NCBI GenBank assembly: GCA_029838215.1
Contig: JALGVI010000004.1
Location: forward strand, 1-59,633
Source: Candidatus Helarchaeota archaeon
Lineage (GTDB): Archaea; Asgardarchaeota; Lokiarchaeia; Helarchaeales; RDOG01
DNA: 59,633 nt
Reading direction: 5' to 3'
A program made the position numbers and the translations under genes. Positions 17,047 to 25,674 of this stretch are shown one piece after another. How positions within the stretch are numbered: position 1 is the first letter of the stretch; every line of letters begins with the position of its first letter. The notes beneath the pieces are model-generated. The model did no database searches. It was not told the origin of the DNA and was given only the letters and a program-made list of their open reading frames with translations.

Positions 17047-17382
17047 TTAGATTTTGGATTCTGGTCGTCGTTCAGGTATCTTCCGAAATGATTTTCCTTC
17101 TTTGAAAAAGTCCTTCTTGAAAAAAAGCGCGCAATAACAGTGCCCGAATTCTTCGATATCGGGAGCGGCATATTCGCATGGACAGATTATGTCTTTATCT
17201 TTTTCGAATTCACCTTTTGCCAACCGACAGGGACATGATGGATAGCCGTATCTTTGCTTGTTTTCCCAGAGATATCCGATGAGTTCTGTCAACCATGCAT
17301 CATCTTCATTGAGGATCCATCCATTATTTTTTGCATTTTGTTCGATCAATTTCTTAAAATCATCAATACTTACCAAGCTCAT
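17047..17382 (-). CDS. Ferredoxin-thioredoxin reductase catalytic-subunit-like protein
   Basis: The 111-residue protein has the FTR catalytic-chain cysteine layout CPC-x14-CPC-x12-CYC. This holds the active-site disulfide and the [4Fe-4S] cluster ligands that pass electrons from ferredoxin to a thioredoxin-like partner. The last motif is CYC in place of the usual CHC of plant enzymes, so the conserved His near the disulfide is Tyr. ATG at 17382 has AGAGGTGA immediately upstream. The glutaredoxin-like gene lies 13 nt upstream on the same strand and is the obvious electron acceptor. Confidence 0.9.
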   Translation of the reverse strand: MSLVSIDDFKKLIEQNAKNNGWILNEDDAWLTELIGYLWENKQRYGYPSCPCRLAKGEFEKDKDIICPCEYAAPDIEEFGHCYCALFFKKDFFKEGKSFRKIPERRPESKI

Positions 17383-17395
17383 TCACCTCTACTCA

Positions 17396-17704
17396 TTAAT
17401 GCTTTAACATGTCAATGATTTCGTCCTGCCTCATCCCTTTGACTAAATTTCCATCACAGAATACCATTGGGAAGGCTAAATTCCTTTGATATCTTCTCAA
17501 GAATTCTTTTAATTCTATTCTTTCATCATAAGGCAAGTTATCTATGTCCGTATAACCATAAGCAATTCCATTATCATTCAATTTTTGTTTTATTCGCCTG
17601 CACCAAATACAAGTTGAGATTGTTACCAATTGCACTTCATGCTTTCCGATATTTCCTTCTATTGAAACATAATTGCTCGTTTTTAATTCTTCGATTTTCC
17701 CCAT
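17396..17704 (-). CDS. Glutaredoxin-like protein (CxxC)
   Basis: The 102 residues have a thioredoxin fold: strand VQLVTISTC, active site CIWC, cis-Pro strand LAFPMVFCDG, and NLVKGMRQDEI. This is a glutaredoxin-like dithiol protein with about 25 extra residues at the N-terminus. It forms an operon with the FTR catalytic chain (13-nt gap), so the pair likely makes a ferredoxin-driven disulfide reducing system. A glutathione-linked role is unlikely in an archaeon. Confidence 0.9.
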   Translation of the reverse strand: MGKIEELKTSNYVSIEGNIGKHEVQLVTISTCIWCRRIKQKLNDNGIAYGYTDIDNLPYDERIELKEFLRRYQRNLAFPMVFCDGNLVKGMRQDEIIDMLKH

Positions 17705-17785
17705 TTTATCACGTCGCGTTTTAAAAATAAAGATGAAGTATTTATTTTTCCTATTTTAGCATGATGTACTCAATTTAAAAAGTTT

Positions 17786-18547
17786 TTAGGCGAAAATCAG
17801 CACGATCGTATAAACCATTTGGAGATTTCCCACGAGAATACCGATGTTTTTGATATTCTTTCTCGGTCTGTTCTTTCGACGAAACATGTAAATCGTCCCA
17901 ATTGGTGCCAAGAAAAATGGAATGAAAAAATAATTCATCGTCAAGATCGTGGCGACAAAGAATGATGCAATGGAAATCCCGCAACAAGCTAAAACCACGA
18001 TTCGAATGGTCTCAAGTGAGTATTTGGAAATTGCTTCTTTGTCAATTAATTCATGAACGACTTGACCTGAAATGGCGAAAAAGAAAAGCCCTATCAAGAG
18101 AGAAATTTCTGGAATGAATATCGGATCGAAAGGATTTGGGATTTTTATGACCAAATAGGGAATGATGACGTGCGAAAACACGAGAACAAATTTATTCACG
18201 ATGGGAAAGTGCTTTAACCAAAGGCAATAACACACGACTAGGATAATGGCGGTTAAAACCAAGATTAGGTTTATCAAATTAAATATGATGTATTTCAATA
18301 GCAAAGTTATTCCCATGAAAAAACTCGTGATGGCGATTACACCTAGCTCTTTATCCGTGTATCCCAAGTCCCTATCTTTATCGACCATATCGTTAAGCAC
18401 GTTTCCTGTAATGCCCAGAAACGCCCAGCCAAATATCATTGGCACGTAAAACGGAAAGAGCGGCAATCTATTAATATAAATGGCGAGGAAACACGGGAGC
18501 AGAACAGAGAAAAGGTACTCAACGCGGAGGAGTTTAAGAATTTCCAA
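17786..18547 (-). CDS. UbiA-family prenyltransferase
   Basis: An integral membrane protein of 253 residues with about eight helices. The first Asp-rich motif of UbiA enzymes is intact (NDMVDKDRD), preceded by GITGN. The second motif is reduced to HELIDKEAISKYS. UbiA enzymes join an isoprenoid diphosphate to an acceptor; in archaea they include DGGGP synthase for ether lipids. The weak second motif makes the substrate uncertain. TTG at 18547 is chosen because AGAGGTATTGG lies just before it. An MBL hydrolase gene precedes it by 16 nt on the same strand. Confidence 0.85.
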   Translation of the reverse strand: MEILKLLRVEYLFSVLLPCFLAIYINRLPLFPFYVPMIFGWAFLGITGNVLNDMVDKDRDLGYTDKELGVIAITSFFMGITLLLKYIIFNLINLILVLTAIILVVCYCLWLKHFPIVNKFVLVFSHVIIPYLVIKIPNPFDPIFIPEISLLIGLFFFAISGQVVHELIDKEAISKYSLETIRIVVLACCGISIASFFVATILTMNYFFIPFFLAPIGTIYMFRRKNRPRKNIKNIGILVGNLQMVYTIVLIFA

Positions 18548-18563
18548 ACCAATACCTCTGTTT

Positions 18564-19265
18564 TTATCTCGAGAATTGTTCTATATAAGAAGATATGTAA
18601 TCTTTTACCTGTCTTTTTCCTTCATACACGCCGAAATGACCTTCACATAGAATATCCGCGTTCAATTTCAACATTTTTTTAAGCGATTTTACGAATGTTT
18701 TGCGATCGGAGCCAAACAGGGGAAGCAATGGTCCGTGCGTGTCTTGACTGAACAGAATTCGAGTTCCCTTTAAATCCATGTAAGGAGCAATTCCTCCCGG
18801 AGTATGACCTGGTATGTGCAAGAAATTAACCGAAATATCTCCAATATTGACTACTTCTAATTCTCCTTTTAGGACGTGGTCTATCTTGACGGGCTCATAC
18901 GGAACTCCGTAAAAGTCCGCACCCGTTCTCGGTCCACCATTTTCGATGACATCTTTTTCAAATTCATGAGCATAGACCATCATGTCATACTTCTTCTTGA
19001 ACCATGCAGAATTTCCGACATGGTCAATATGGCAATGCGTGATGATTTGATGTTGCAGATTCTCCGGATTCAAGCCGGTTTTTTTGATATTTTCAACGAT
19101 TCGCTCAGGATTTGTTGTTCCCGTATCGATTAAGATGAGATCTTCCTGTTTATTTTCTTCTTCGAGGTAGGGATTGATGACATAACACATGCAATCTCCG
19201 GGAGAGGAAATCGTCGAGCCACCGACACAGAATACGTTTGCAATTATTTGGATCGGTTTCTTCAT
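18564..19265 (-). CDS. Metallo-beta-lactamase-fold hydrolase (glyoxalase II-like)
   Basis: A 233-residue MBL-fold enzyme. ILIDTGT precedes the metal motif HCHIDH. Further His and Asp ligands are in LHIPGHTPGG, FSQDTHG and CEGHFG. This matches the glyoxalase II/hydrolase subgroup with two metals. ATG at 19265 follows AAGGGGATCTAC. It is co-transcribed with the UbiA gene, so a role in isoprenoid or lipid ester handling is possible but unproven. An AT-rich gap separates it from the coiled-coil gene. Confidence 0.88.
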   Translation of the reverse strand: MKKPIQIIANVFCVGGSTISSPGDCMCYVINPYLEEENKQEDLILIDTGTTNPERIVENIKKTGLNPENLQHQIITHCHIDHVGNSAWFKKKYDMMVYAHEFEKDVIENGGPRTGADFYGVPYEPVKIDHVLKGELEVVNIGDISVNFLHIPGHTPGGIAPYMDLKGTRILFSQDTHGPLLPLFGSDRKTFVKSLKKMLKLNADILCEGHFGVYEGKRQVKDYISSYIEQFSR

Positions 19266-19374
19266 GTAGATCCCCTTGAATCGTTGGTCTGATCTTAATC
19301 AATTCTAATTACGTAAATAAATCTGTCACTCAAAGACAATTAATAAAAAATAACTCTGATTTGTCAAATGTTTT

Positions 19375-20193
19375 TTATAAATTGATGAGCGTGGTTTTCT
19401 CTTTTGTCAGCATGGCGATGACACGCGCTTTTTCATCAGGTGTCAATTCTGTTGACGCCGCCACGAAAAATCCCCTAAATGTTTTTGCGTGAATTTTTTC
19501 CATGATGCTCTTTTTCTTCAAGAATTTGTCAATTTTCTTAATATCGCTTAAGATTGAAGTGATCTCGACTATAATAGGAGGTGATTCTGAGAACCCATCT
19601 ATTTCTAATTCATTTATGTCCAAGATTTCCCTTTTTGGATTTCTCAATTTGAGTGGTTCGATTTTTACGTCTTCCATTCCTTCCGCTTTGAGGATATTGA
19701 GAACGATGTTCCTTCCAAATTGTTCAAATGGCTTGCCGAATGCAGCTAGTAACTTGTCGAGCTTCTTATCCAATCCCGTAAACCGTCTGTCCATTGCCTC
19801 GAACCGTTTATCCATTGCCTCGAACCGCTTGTTCATTTCTTCTTGCATTGCCTCGAACCGTTTATCCATTGCCTCGAAGCGTTTGTTCATTTCTTCTTGC
19901 AATGCCTCGAAACGCCTGTCCATTGCCTCGAAGCGCTTGTTCATTTCTTCTTGCAATGCCTCGAAACGCCTGTCCATTGCCTCGAAGCGCTTGTTCATTT
20001 CTTCTTGCAATGCCTCGAAACGCCTGTCCATTTGCTGGATCAATTCTTTTATGTCTTCTCCTGTTGCGATAACACCTGACAATGCGGTTATTATTGCACC
20101 CTTGATCTCGTCATTTTCACGTATCAATTTAGGTAAGATGCGTTTTAGCTTCTCGATATCGAAATTCCAATCTTCATTCTTTAGTCCGCTCAT
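19375..20193 (-). CDS. Coiled-coil protein with PD-(D/E)xK-like C-terminal domain
   Basis: The 272 residues fall into three parts: a short N-terminal region; a long coiled coil (about 45-155) built from near-identical 18-residue repeats of the type MDRRFEALQEEMNKRFEA; and a C-terminal domain (about 156-272). The last contains ELEIDGF, then PPIIVEITS, then a Lys/Ile-rich helix, compatible with a PD-(D/E)xK nuclease core as in DUF3782-type proteins. I infer the nuclease fold from that D...E-x-T spacing only. Near-identical repeats suggest recent expansion. No Shine-Dalgarno site is visible before ATG 20193, so a leaderless start is possible. Confidence 0.65.
   Translation of the reverse strand: MSGLKNEDWNFDIEKLKRILPKLIRENDEIKGAIITALSGVIATGEDIKELIQQMDRRFEALQEEMNKRFEAMDRRFEALQEEMNKRFEAMDRRFEALQEEMNKRFEAMDKRFEAMQEEMNKRFEAMDKRFEAMDRRFTGLDKKLDKLLAAFGKPFEQFGRNIVLNILKAEGMEDVKIEPLKLRNPKREILDINELEIDGFSESPPIIVEITSILSDIKKIDKFLKKKSIMEKIHAKTFRGFFVAASTELTPDEKARVIAMLTKEKTTLINL
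19816..20031 (-). repeat. 54-bp tandem repeat, four near-identical units
   Basis: Four successive 54-bp units encode 18 residues each (7 + 11, heptad plus hendecad spacing) of the coiled coil; a fifth partial unit follows. Units differ at few positions, for example DRR/DKR. Coding across these positions is in frame, so copy-number change would alter coiled-coil length without a frameshift. Confidence 0.85.
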
Positions 20194-20269
20194 TGTAAAA
20201 ACACTATTTTAATATCGTTTCATAGATATATCAATTTATGGGAATGACAGAAATTTGGATTCTATTTTC

Positions 20270-21322
20270 TTACGATTTTTGATTTATTCCATCAACTTGG
20301 CAATTATCTGAAAATTCTTCGCTTTTTTTTATCAATTTTAGGATTTTTCCGATTTGACTACCAATTCTTTTTTTGAGAATTCTTTGAATTGCTTTTAATC
20401 TTTCATCATTGAAAGTCCCATGTTTTTGAATCATCTCCATCAACAGGTTGATGGTTTTTTCGGCTTCATCTCTTTTTTTACTGAGGTCTCTTTCTAATAA
20501 TTGTTTCATTTCATCCAATCTTCGTTGATATTGATCCATTTCTTCTCCTGAAATTCCACGGTTCAACCCGAGTTCTGTTTCTTCATATCCTTGGAAAAAA
20601 TGGGCAATAATGATTTCTTCAGGTGATTGTCTTCTCTTGGTTTTTTTTGGAAGCTTGTCTCCGAATAATTCTGGTTTCTGGTCAAACCTGTATTTCAAAC
20701 GAATTCTTCCATCAATGCTCTTTACCACGGTACCTTCAAACACGGGTGAGATTATATGCAATTTCTCGTTTAATGTGCTCATATCATCAAAATATCCAAG
20801 GAGCGGAATTAGATGCAAGTTGAATTCCTTACAAAGCTGTTCCACTTCATCAAATTTTAAGAATCGTTCCTTTTCGGAGCGGTCCAAGTCCATTATGTCA
20901 AAAATGAAGTAACCAATATCTTCAAAACCAAAATTTTGCTTGTAGTAATCCACGTGAAGATTTGCAAGTGTTTTTTTTCCAAGTACTTCCATGACGAGAA
21001 CTTTTTTGCCGTGTTTTTTAAAGAATTTCAGGAAAACCGATGAAAACTCTTTCCGTAGCATTACTGTTGTCTTCGCACAAACATGGCCGCCTCTTAAAAC
21101 AGCAATGAAATCGTCCATTTTGGGGATGTAAGAGAGTCGGATGTTATAACCGTTGATCTTCAATTGGGCAACCATTTTGCCGGGAATGGACGTGAGGTGT
21201 AAGAGTTTAGGATAGGGAGGTATCATTATATCCCCTATTCTCACTCTTCCATTCGTACTTAAAATCTCCCCTTCAATGCTAGCTAACGAATACTTTCCAC
21301 TTTCATTTACGACTAAATTCAT
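20270..21322 (-). CDS. ATP-dependent RNA ligase, archaeal Pab1020 (Rnl3-like) type
   Basis: A 350-residue nucleotidyltransferase of the RNA ligase superfamily. Motif I is QLKINGYNIRL, with K55 as the probable adenylated lysine (K-x-N-G instead of the commoner K-x-D-G). RGGHVCAKTT lies before motif III (GYFIFDIMDL), motif IV is EGTVVKS, and motif V is IRLKYRF. A basic helical C-terminal domain follows, as in the archaeal homodimeric ligases. These enzymes join or circularise RNA ends. ATG at 21322 has GAGAGAAAAG upstream. The gene is divergent from the lipid operon, with a 230-nt spacer. Confidence 0.85.
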   Translation of the reverse strand: MNLVVNESGKYSLASIEGEILSTNGRVRIGDIMIPPYPKLLHLTSIPGKMVAQLKINGYNIRLSYIPKMDDFIAVLRGGHVCAKTTVMLRKEFSSVFLKFFKKHGKKVLVMEVLGKKTLANLHVDYYKQNFGFEDIGYFIFDIMDLDRSEKERFLKFDEVEQLCKEFNLHLIPLLGYFDDMSTLNEKLHIISPVFEGTVVKSIDGRIRLKYRFDQKPELFGDKLPKKTKRRQSPEEIIIAHFFQGYEETELGLNRGISGEEMDQYQRRLDEMKQLLERDLSKKRDEAEKTINLLMEMIQKHGTFNDERLKAIQRILKKRIGSQIGKILKLIKKSEEFSDNCQVDGINQKS

Positions 21323-21552
21323 TTTCTTTTCTCTCGGATTTGCTATGTTCTATTTGTTACAATAAGTATTTTAATTCCCCTGCTTCATGCGGATGCATGC
21401 ATGCTACTGATTCCTATAAATATCTTGCTCATTCTAACCATGTTTATTTCAAAATAAAATTAAATCTAATAATTTTATCATTTAAAGAAATCTTTTTAAA
21501 AACGGCATCCGAAATTTATTCCGATGTCAATATTTTAGCCGAGGAATTAAAG

Positions 21553-22584
21553 ATGGCAATGCAAAAAGTGTTTGATTATTTAAAAGAAAAAGGCGTGGAA
21601 ATAGATGAAGCTCTATTGAAGTATGTTGAAAATGGTGTGGACATTTCTGAAAAGGATGAATTTAAACACGATTTCAAAATAGATAATTATCCTGAACACC
21701 ATAATGAAAGCTGGTATTTTAATTTCATAGATTTTGACGCAAATGTTCAATTAGTTACCCGTGTTTCTCTTGAGATGGGTGCTAAAAAGTCTGATGTCAT
21801 GCTGATCATTATAATAGATAGGAAGACTGAAACCTATCTAAATCGTTTGATTATTGATGGGTGGCCAGAAAGCGACATTTATGGTGATAAACGCGTGAAG
21901 TATGAGTGTCTAGAACCAATGAAGAAATGGCACGTTACAGCCAAGCATCGTAAATTTGAAGTTGATGTCATTTTTGAAGCTCGTTTTCCTCCATTCAATT
22001 ACTTGAGTCATGAAGATCCGCTCGAGGCTTTCAAGAAATATGGCGTTGAAATGTTGCAGGTTGCAGCCCAACAACATTACGAACAGGGAATGAAAGTCAC
22101 GGGAACCGTAAAAATCAAGGAAAAACGTGAGGTAAAAGAGGTTCGACAGATTAATTGTTATGGTCATCGGGATCATTCTTGGGGTACAAGAGACTGGGTG
22201 AATATTGATCGATGGAATTGGATTTCAGCCCAATTTGATGATTGCACGATCAATGCGGCACGTGTTGAAGTTTTTGGAAAAATACTCACATCAGGCTTCA
22301 TATCAACTTCGGAAGGTAATGAGCACGTTACAAATGTTGAAGTAACCACTGAGTGTGGTTATAAGGATGATGAACGCGCTCCAAAATCGTCGACATTTAA
22401 GTTAACAACGAAAAACAGGCAGGTAACTCTTACGTCGCACACGTGGAAGTCTTTATACCTTAAAAGACCTTCTGAACGTGGATTAACCGAGATTTATGAA
22501 CAAATCGTTAATTTTGAAATGGATGGAAAGAAAGGAACAGGAATCTCTGAATACATGAGCTCGACCAAAAAAGAAGGTGCTTGA
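21553..22584 (+). CDS. CrtC/AttH-like lipocalin-type protein (DUF7064/7065-like)
   Basis: A 343-residue product from ATG at 21553, which has GAGG 9 nt upstream. The open frame runs back to 21340, but that is AT-rich spacer. The key motif GHRDHSWGTRDW lies around residue 200. It resembles the signature of CrtC-like hydratases and DUF7064/7065 proteins, in which a double lipocalin-type beta barrel binds isoprenoid or lipid. No catalytic residues can be named with certainty. It is the first gene of a tight operon with an unknown protein, a geranylgeranyl-reductase-like flavoenzyme and a ferredoxin. Confidence 0.7.
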   Translation: MAMQKVFDYLKEKGVEIDEALLKYVENGVDISEKDEFKHDFKIDNYPEHHNESWYFNFIDFDANVQLVTRVSLEMGAKKSDVMLIIIIDRKTETYLNRLIIDGWPESDIYGDKRVKYECLEPMKKWHVTAKHRKFEVDVIFEARFPPFNYLSHEDPLEAFKKYGVEMLQVAAQQHYEQGMKVTGTVKIKEKREVKEVRQINCYGHRDHSWGTRDWVNIDRWNWISAQFDDCTINAARVEVFGKILTSGFISTSEGNEHVTNVEVTTECGYKDDERAPKSSTFKLTTKNRQVTLTSHTWKSLYLKRPSERGLTEIYEQIVNFEMDGKKGTGISEYMSSTKKEGA

Positions 22585-23889
22585 TTGTACGGCGACATTA
22601 GTGATGAAAAGGCAAACGATCTCATTTACTATTTGTCTGAAAACATCAGGAAGGGAATTATGGGAAGAAGCGTTATCGAAAGTCAGCTCTTCCCTGTCAC
22701 CACTTACATTTCCACAGCTTGTTATATCCTATACGATCAGGGTTTTGAATATCGTGTAATGAAGGAAGTTGCGAAAAAAATCAAGGCTGAGACCATTGCA
22801 CGTCGTTGCAAGACTCCAGCTTCGTATCTGAATCAATTGGCATTTCACACATTGGCGATGCTTTATCTACATGGACGGGCTTCTGTCATTAGTGACATAA
22901 AACACGCCAATAAAAAGAAAGCAACACCCGATCCCATTGAAACTGAAGAACAAAAATTCCAGACGAAGTTCATTCTTGATTATTGGCAGAATTTAAGTCC
23001 GAATTACCGGAATGATGGCATGCTTACGGCAGAAGATGGTGGAAATACAATTGTTTGCTTGGATCAGAACGTGATCGACAGACTCTATTCCGAAATGATT
23101 CCCGTTAAGGAAAAATCAATTATTTCTAAGATGAAACGCACGACTGCAATGCTAACGAATTATAATTTCTTGATGCAAGCAGAATGTCGAGCCGGCATAT
23201 TCGAACACGGACCGTATTATGTTGAAGGAACTGATGAAGTCATATTTTTTAAAGAATTCCAATTTCTGTATGATGGAAAGGAAATTGGTGACATGGACCT
23301 ATCTAAGTATATAGATCACATAAAGACAAAGCACGTTTCCCCTATCGGAAACGTTATTTTTGGATTTGGACTGCGGGGCATGGAAGAAGTGCAATTTAAT
23401 GATTGGGGAACTTCATTCTTTAAACCACCCGATTACATAGAACATATTTCCTCAATGGGAATGTGGACAAAAGAATACACGCATCCAAAGGATTATCGAT
23501 ATCCCGATAAGTTGGGAAACGTCGTTCCAGTAAAGTTCGATGTGATGAATGATCTACAAGCATATGCTCAGGGTGCACTGAACGAGTTCTATCTTCGGGT
23601 TGCTAATTGGGATTACATGAAAAAGTTGATGCTGGGCGTTAATCTTTATGCAAATTTTATTGCATTTTATGCCGTTTACGCAGGAATGGAGAATGAATTT
23701 GCATGGAATTGGGTTGATGACGTTCTCGAGAATAAACAGCGGAATGATCTCGTAGACATCGAAAAAGTCAAAGGTTACATCAAGAGATTGCAGCAAAATC
23801 CCGCGGGAGCACATCCCTTTCTGGGTAGATTCTTTCGTTCAAAGAAACAACGTAAAAAAGATCCCACGCTCTATTTCCTATCGGAGTAA
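22585..23889 (+). CDS. Uncharacterised 434-residue protein of the lipid operon
   Basis: The gene begins at TTG 22585, immediately after the previous TGA (TGATTG), with AAGGTGC as the ribosome-binding site. I do not recognise the family. The protein is soluble-looking, rich in aromatic residues (YYLSEN, LFPVTTYISTACYILYD, FEHGPYYVEG, FAWNWVDDV) and has two conserved-looking Trp/Glu segments. A basic tail follows (RSKKQRKKD). Tight coupling to the CrtC-like and geranylgeranyl-reductase-like genes suggests work on the same lipid substrate. No catalytic motif is visible. Confidence 0.7.
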   Translation: MYGDISDEKANDLIYYLSENIRKGIMGRSVIESQLFPVTTYISTACYILYDQGFEYRVMKEVAKKIKAETIARRCKTPASYLNQLAFHTLAMLYLHGRASVISDIKHANKKKATPDPIETEEQKFQTKFILDYWQNLSPNYRNDGMLTAEDGGNTIVCLDQNVIDRLYSEMIPVKEKSIISKMKRTTAMLTNYNFLMQAECRAGIFEHGPYYVEGTDEVIFFKEFQFLYDGKEIGDMDLSKYIDHIKTKHVSPIGNVIFGFGLRGMEEVQFNDWGTSFFKPPDYIEHISSMGMWTKEYTHPKDYRYPDKLGNVVPVKFDVMNDLQAYAQGALNEFYLRVANWDYMKKLMLGVNLYANFIAFYAVYAGMENEFAWNWVDDVLENKQRNDLVDIEKVKGYIKRLQQNPAGAHPFLGRFFRSKKQRKKDPTLYFLSE

Positions 23890-23920
23890 AAACTCCAATT
23901 TTTTATTTTGGTAATTGAAA

Positions 23921-25312
23921 ATGACGAAATATGATTTAATTATTGTTGGTGGTGGACCTGCCGGTGCAATGGCTGGTTACTACGCTGCACGAGAAGGACT
24001 GAAATCACTCATTTTAGAACGTAGTCAAAAACCGGGACAAACAACCGTTTCTGGATGCGGACTTTCTCCCAAGTTATGGCGTGATTTTGACTTCATGGAC
24101 GAGATATTCGAGCTTCCACACAGGATTGCAGACATGGCAACGGTTCATTTTGTAGATAAAAATAATAAGGAACGAAGTAGCATTAGTTTCACGCCTTCAG
24201 ATCAAGCATCCTATGATGCTGCTAAAAAGTTTCTCACGGTAAACGTGTATCGAGGATTGCTCGATCCGTGGTTGATGAACTACGCTACTTCAGAAGGAGC
24301 CATCCTAAAAGCCTCAACTTGCGTAATGGATTTACTTAAAGATGATAAGGGCAAGGTTTCTGGTGTCATTACTGATTCTGGCGAAACGTTCGAAGCTCCA
24401 TTGGTATTGGGATGCGAAGGTGTGATTTCCGTCGTGGCACAAAAATCAGGACTTCGAAAACGGTGGCTTCCATCCGAGGCATGTTGGATGGTAAATTATG
24501 ATTTCGCTTCAACAAAAGAAATTATAGATGAGATGATAGGCGGAAATGCTCTTCATTACTGGTATGCTGGATCCTTTCCAACGGCTTATACCTTTTATAA
24601 TGTTGATGGTTTTCATTTTGGATTAGGGTCATTTTTCGATCACGTAAAAAATCAGTCTTGGAATCCCCAAAGCTTGTTAAAAGAATTTTATAAAGTTGAA
24701 GGCGTCCGGCGACAAATTAAAATTTGTCAAGGAAAGGCCCGTGAATATCAAGCACATATTTTGCCAATGATTAGCGATCCTGGAAAGACTTATGCTGATA
24801 ACATCTTGCTGTTAGGCGATGCTGCAGGATTTTTATGTCCATTTGAAGCCGAAGGCGTTTATTATGCGATGCTTTCGGGTAAACATGCGATTGAAACTGC
24901 TGTTGAGGCGCAACAAGCGGGCGATTATTCCGAGACGACTTTAAAAGTATATGAGAACAAGTGGAGAAATTCTCCAATCGGTGAAGAATTCATTCTCGGA
25001 CCTGCTTTTTCAAGTATTGTCCGCGGGCTTTTCTTCAATCCCGTCACTACAGGGGAATTCGTGGATGCCGTGAATGACCTCCTATATGGTCTGGCAAACG
25101 TGGCGGAAAGCCATTATTACAATCTTAACAACTTGGAAAACGTTATGGAAAGGCATTTCCCGTTTCTGAGCAGGGTTTTGAGCGAATATGCTGAGCCATT
25201 CATGGATGGTTTCACTCAAAAGCCGCCAATTCCCATCACGCAGATTATAAAGACATATCTTGATCAACAAATTAAAAAACGTGCCAGACAGGAGAAGAAG
25301 AGAAATGAATGA
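23921..25312 (+). CDS. Geranylgeranyl reductase/FixC-family FAD oxidoreductase
   Basis: A 463-residue flavoprotein. The N-terminal FAD motif is IIVGGGPAGAMAGYYA with LILERS, and the C-terminal LLGDAAGFLCPFEAEG is the typical GD motif. The family includes archaeal geranylgeranyl reductase, which saturates isoprenoid side chains of membrane lipids, and FixC. Methanosarcina acetivorans GGR is known to need a ferredoxin donor; here a ferredoxin gene overlaps the 3' end by 8 nt. The upstream frame adds TTG AAA at 23915, but ATG 23921 is preferred. The exact substrate is unknown. It is third in the operon. Confidence 0.88.
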   Translation: MTKYDLIIVGGGPAGAMAGYYAAREGLKSLILERSQKPGQTTVSGCGLSPKLWRDFDFMDEIFELPHRIADMATVHFVDKNNKERSSISFTPSDQASYDAAKKFLTVNVYRGLLDPWLMNYATSEGAILKASTCVMDLLKDDKGKVSGVITDSGETFEAPLVLGCEGVISVVAQKSGLRKRWLPSEACWMVNYDFASTKEIIDEMIGGNALHYWYAGSFPTAYTFYNVDGFHFGLGSFFDHVKNQSWNPQSLLKEFYKVEGVRRQIKICQGKAREYQAHILPMISDPGKTYADNILLLGDAAGFLCPFEAEGVYYAMLSGKHAIETAVEAQQAGDYSETTLKVYENKWRNSPIGEEFILGPAFSSIVRGLFFNPVTTGEFVDAVNDLLYGLANVAESHYYNLNNLENVMERHFPFLSRVLSEYAEPFMDGFTQKPPIPITQIIKTYLDQQIKKRARQEKKRNE

Positions 25313-25586
25313 ACATCTGGTAGATCCAAAGACGATAATACGGAAGACCGGACCTGAAACTGGCGATTATATTACAGTAGACGAAGAAAAATGCAATGGA
25401 TGCGGCAAATGTACAATTATCTGTCCTGTTAGTCTCTATGAGATCGTCGATGGTAAATCTCGCTTAAATTCTGAATATGAAAAATGGTGCTTGGAATGTG
25501 CTCATTGCTGGGTGATTTGTCCGAACCAAGCCATCTCATTCCATTATCCAAAAGGTGGTTCTGGAATCCTTTATGAAAAAGGATGA
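25305..25586 (+). CDS. FixX-like 2[4Fe-4S] ferredoxin
   Basis: A 93-residue ferredoxin with two complete cluster motifs: CNGCGKCTIICP and CLECAHCWVICP. FixX-type ferredoxins pass electrons to FixC/ETF-QO-like flavoenzymes. ATG at 25305 has AGGAGAAGAAG upstream and overlaps the end of the geranylgeranyl-reductase-like gene by 8 nt, a strong sign of a functional pair. The frame is open upstream to 25260, but that stretch lies inside the previous gene and is rejected as the start. A T-run near 25620-25628 may terminate the operon. Confidence 0.92.
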   Translation: MNEHLVDPKTIIRKTGPETGDYITVDEEKCNGCGKCTIICPVSLYEIVDGKSRLNSEYEKWCLECAHCWVICPNQAISFHYPKGGSGILYEKG

Positions 25587-25674
25587 TTTGCTCAATTAAC
25601 GCAAATCGTCTTATCTCCGTTTTTTTTTAAGCTGAAAATGAAATCTGCTCAATTCCCTGACTCAAAAGAGATTT

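Noticed and set aside
19795..20031. Repeats resembling a CRISPR array
   Set aside because: The units are directly adjacent 54-bp coding repeats without unique spacers and are fully explained by a coiled coil.
19502..20212. A 236-codon plus-strand ORF opposite the coiled-coil gene
   Set aside because: It is a shadow produced by the repeat-rich codon pattern of the minus-strand gene; it translates to low-complexity Ser/Leu/Arg text with no motif.
21395..21404. GCATGCATGC self-palindrome in the RNA ligase/CrtC-like spacer
   Set aside because: Only 10 bp of simple ATGC repeat; too short to claim as an operator.
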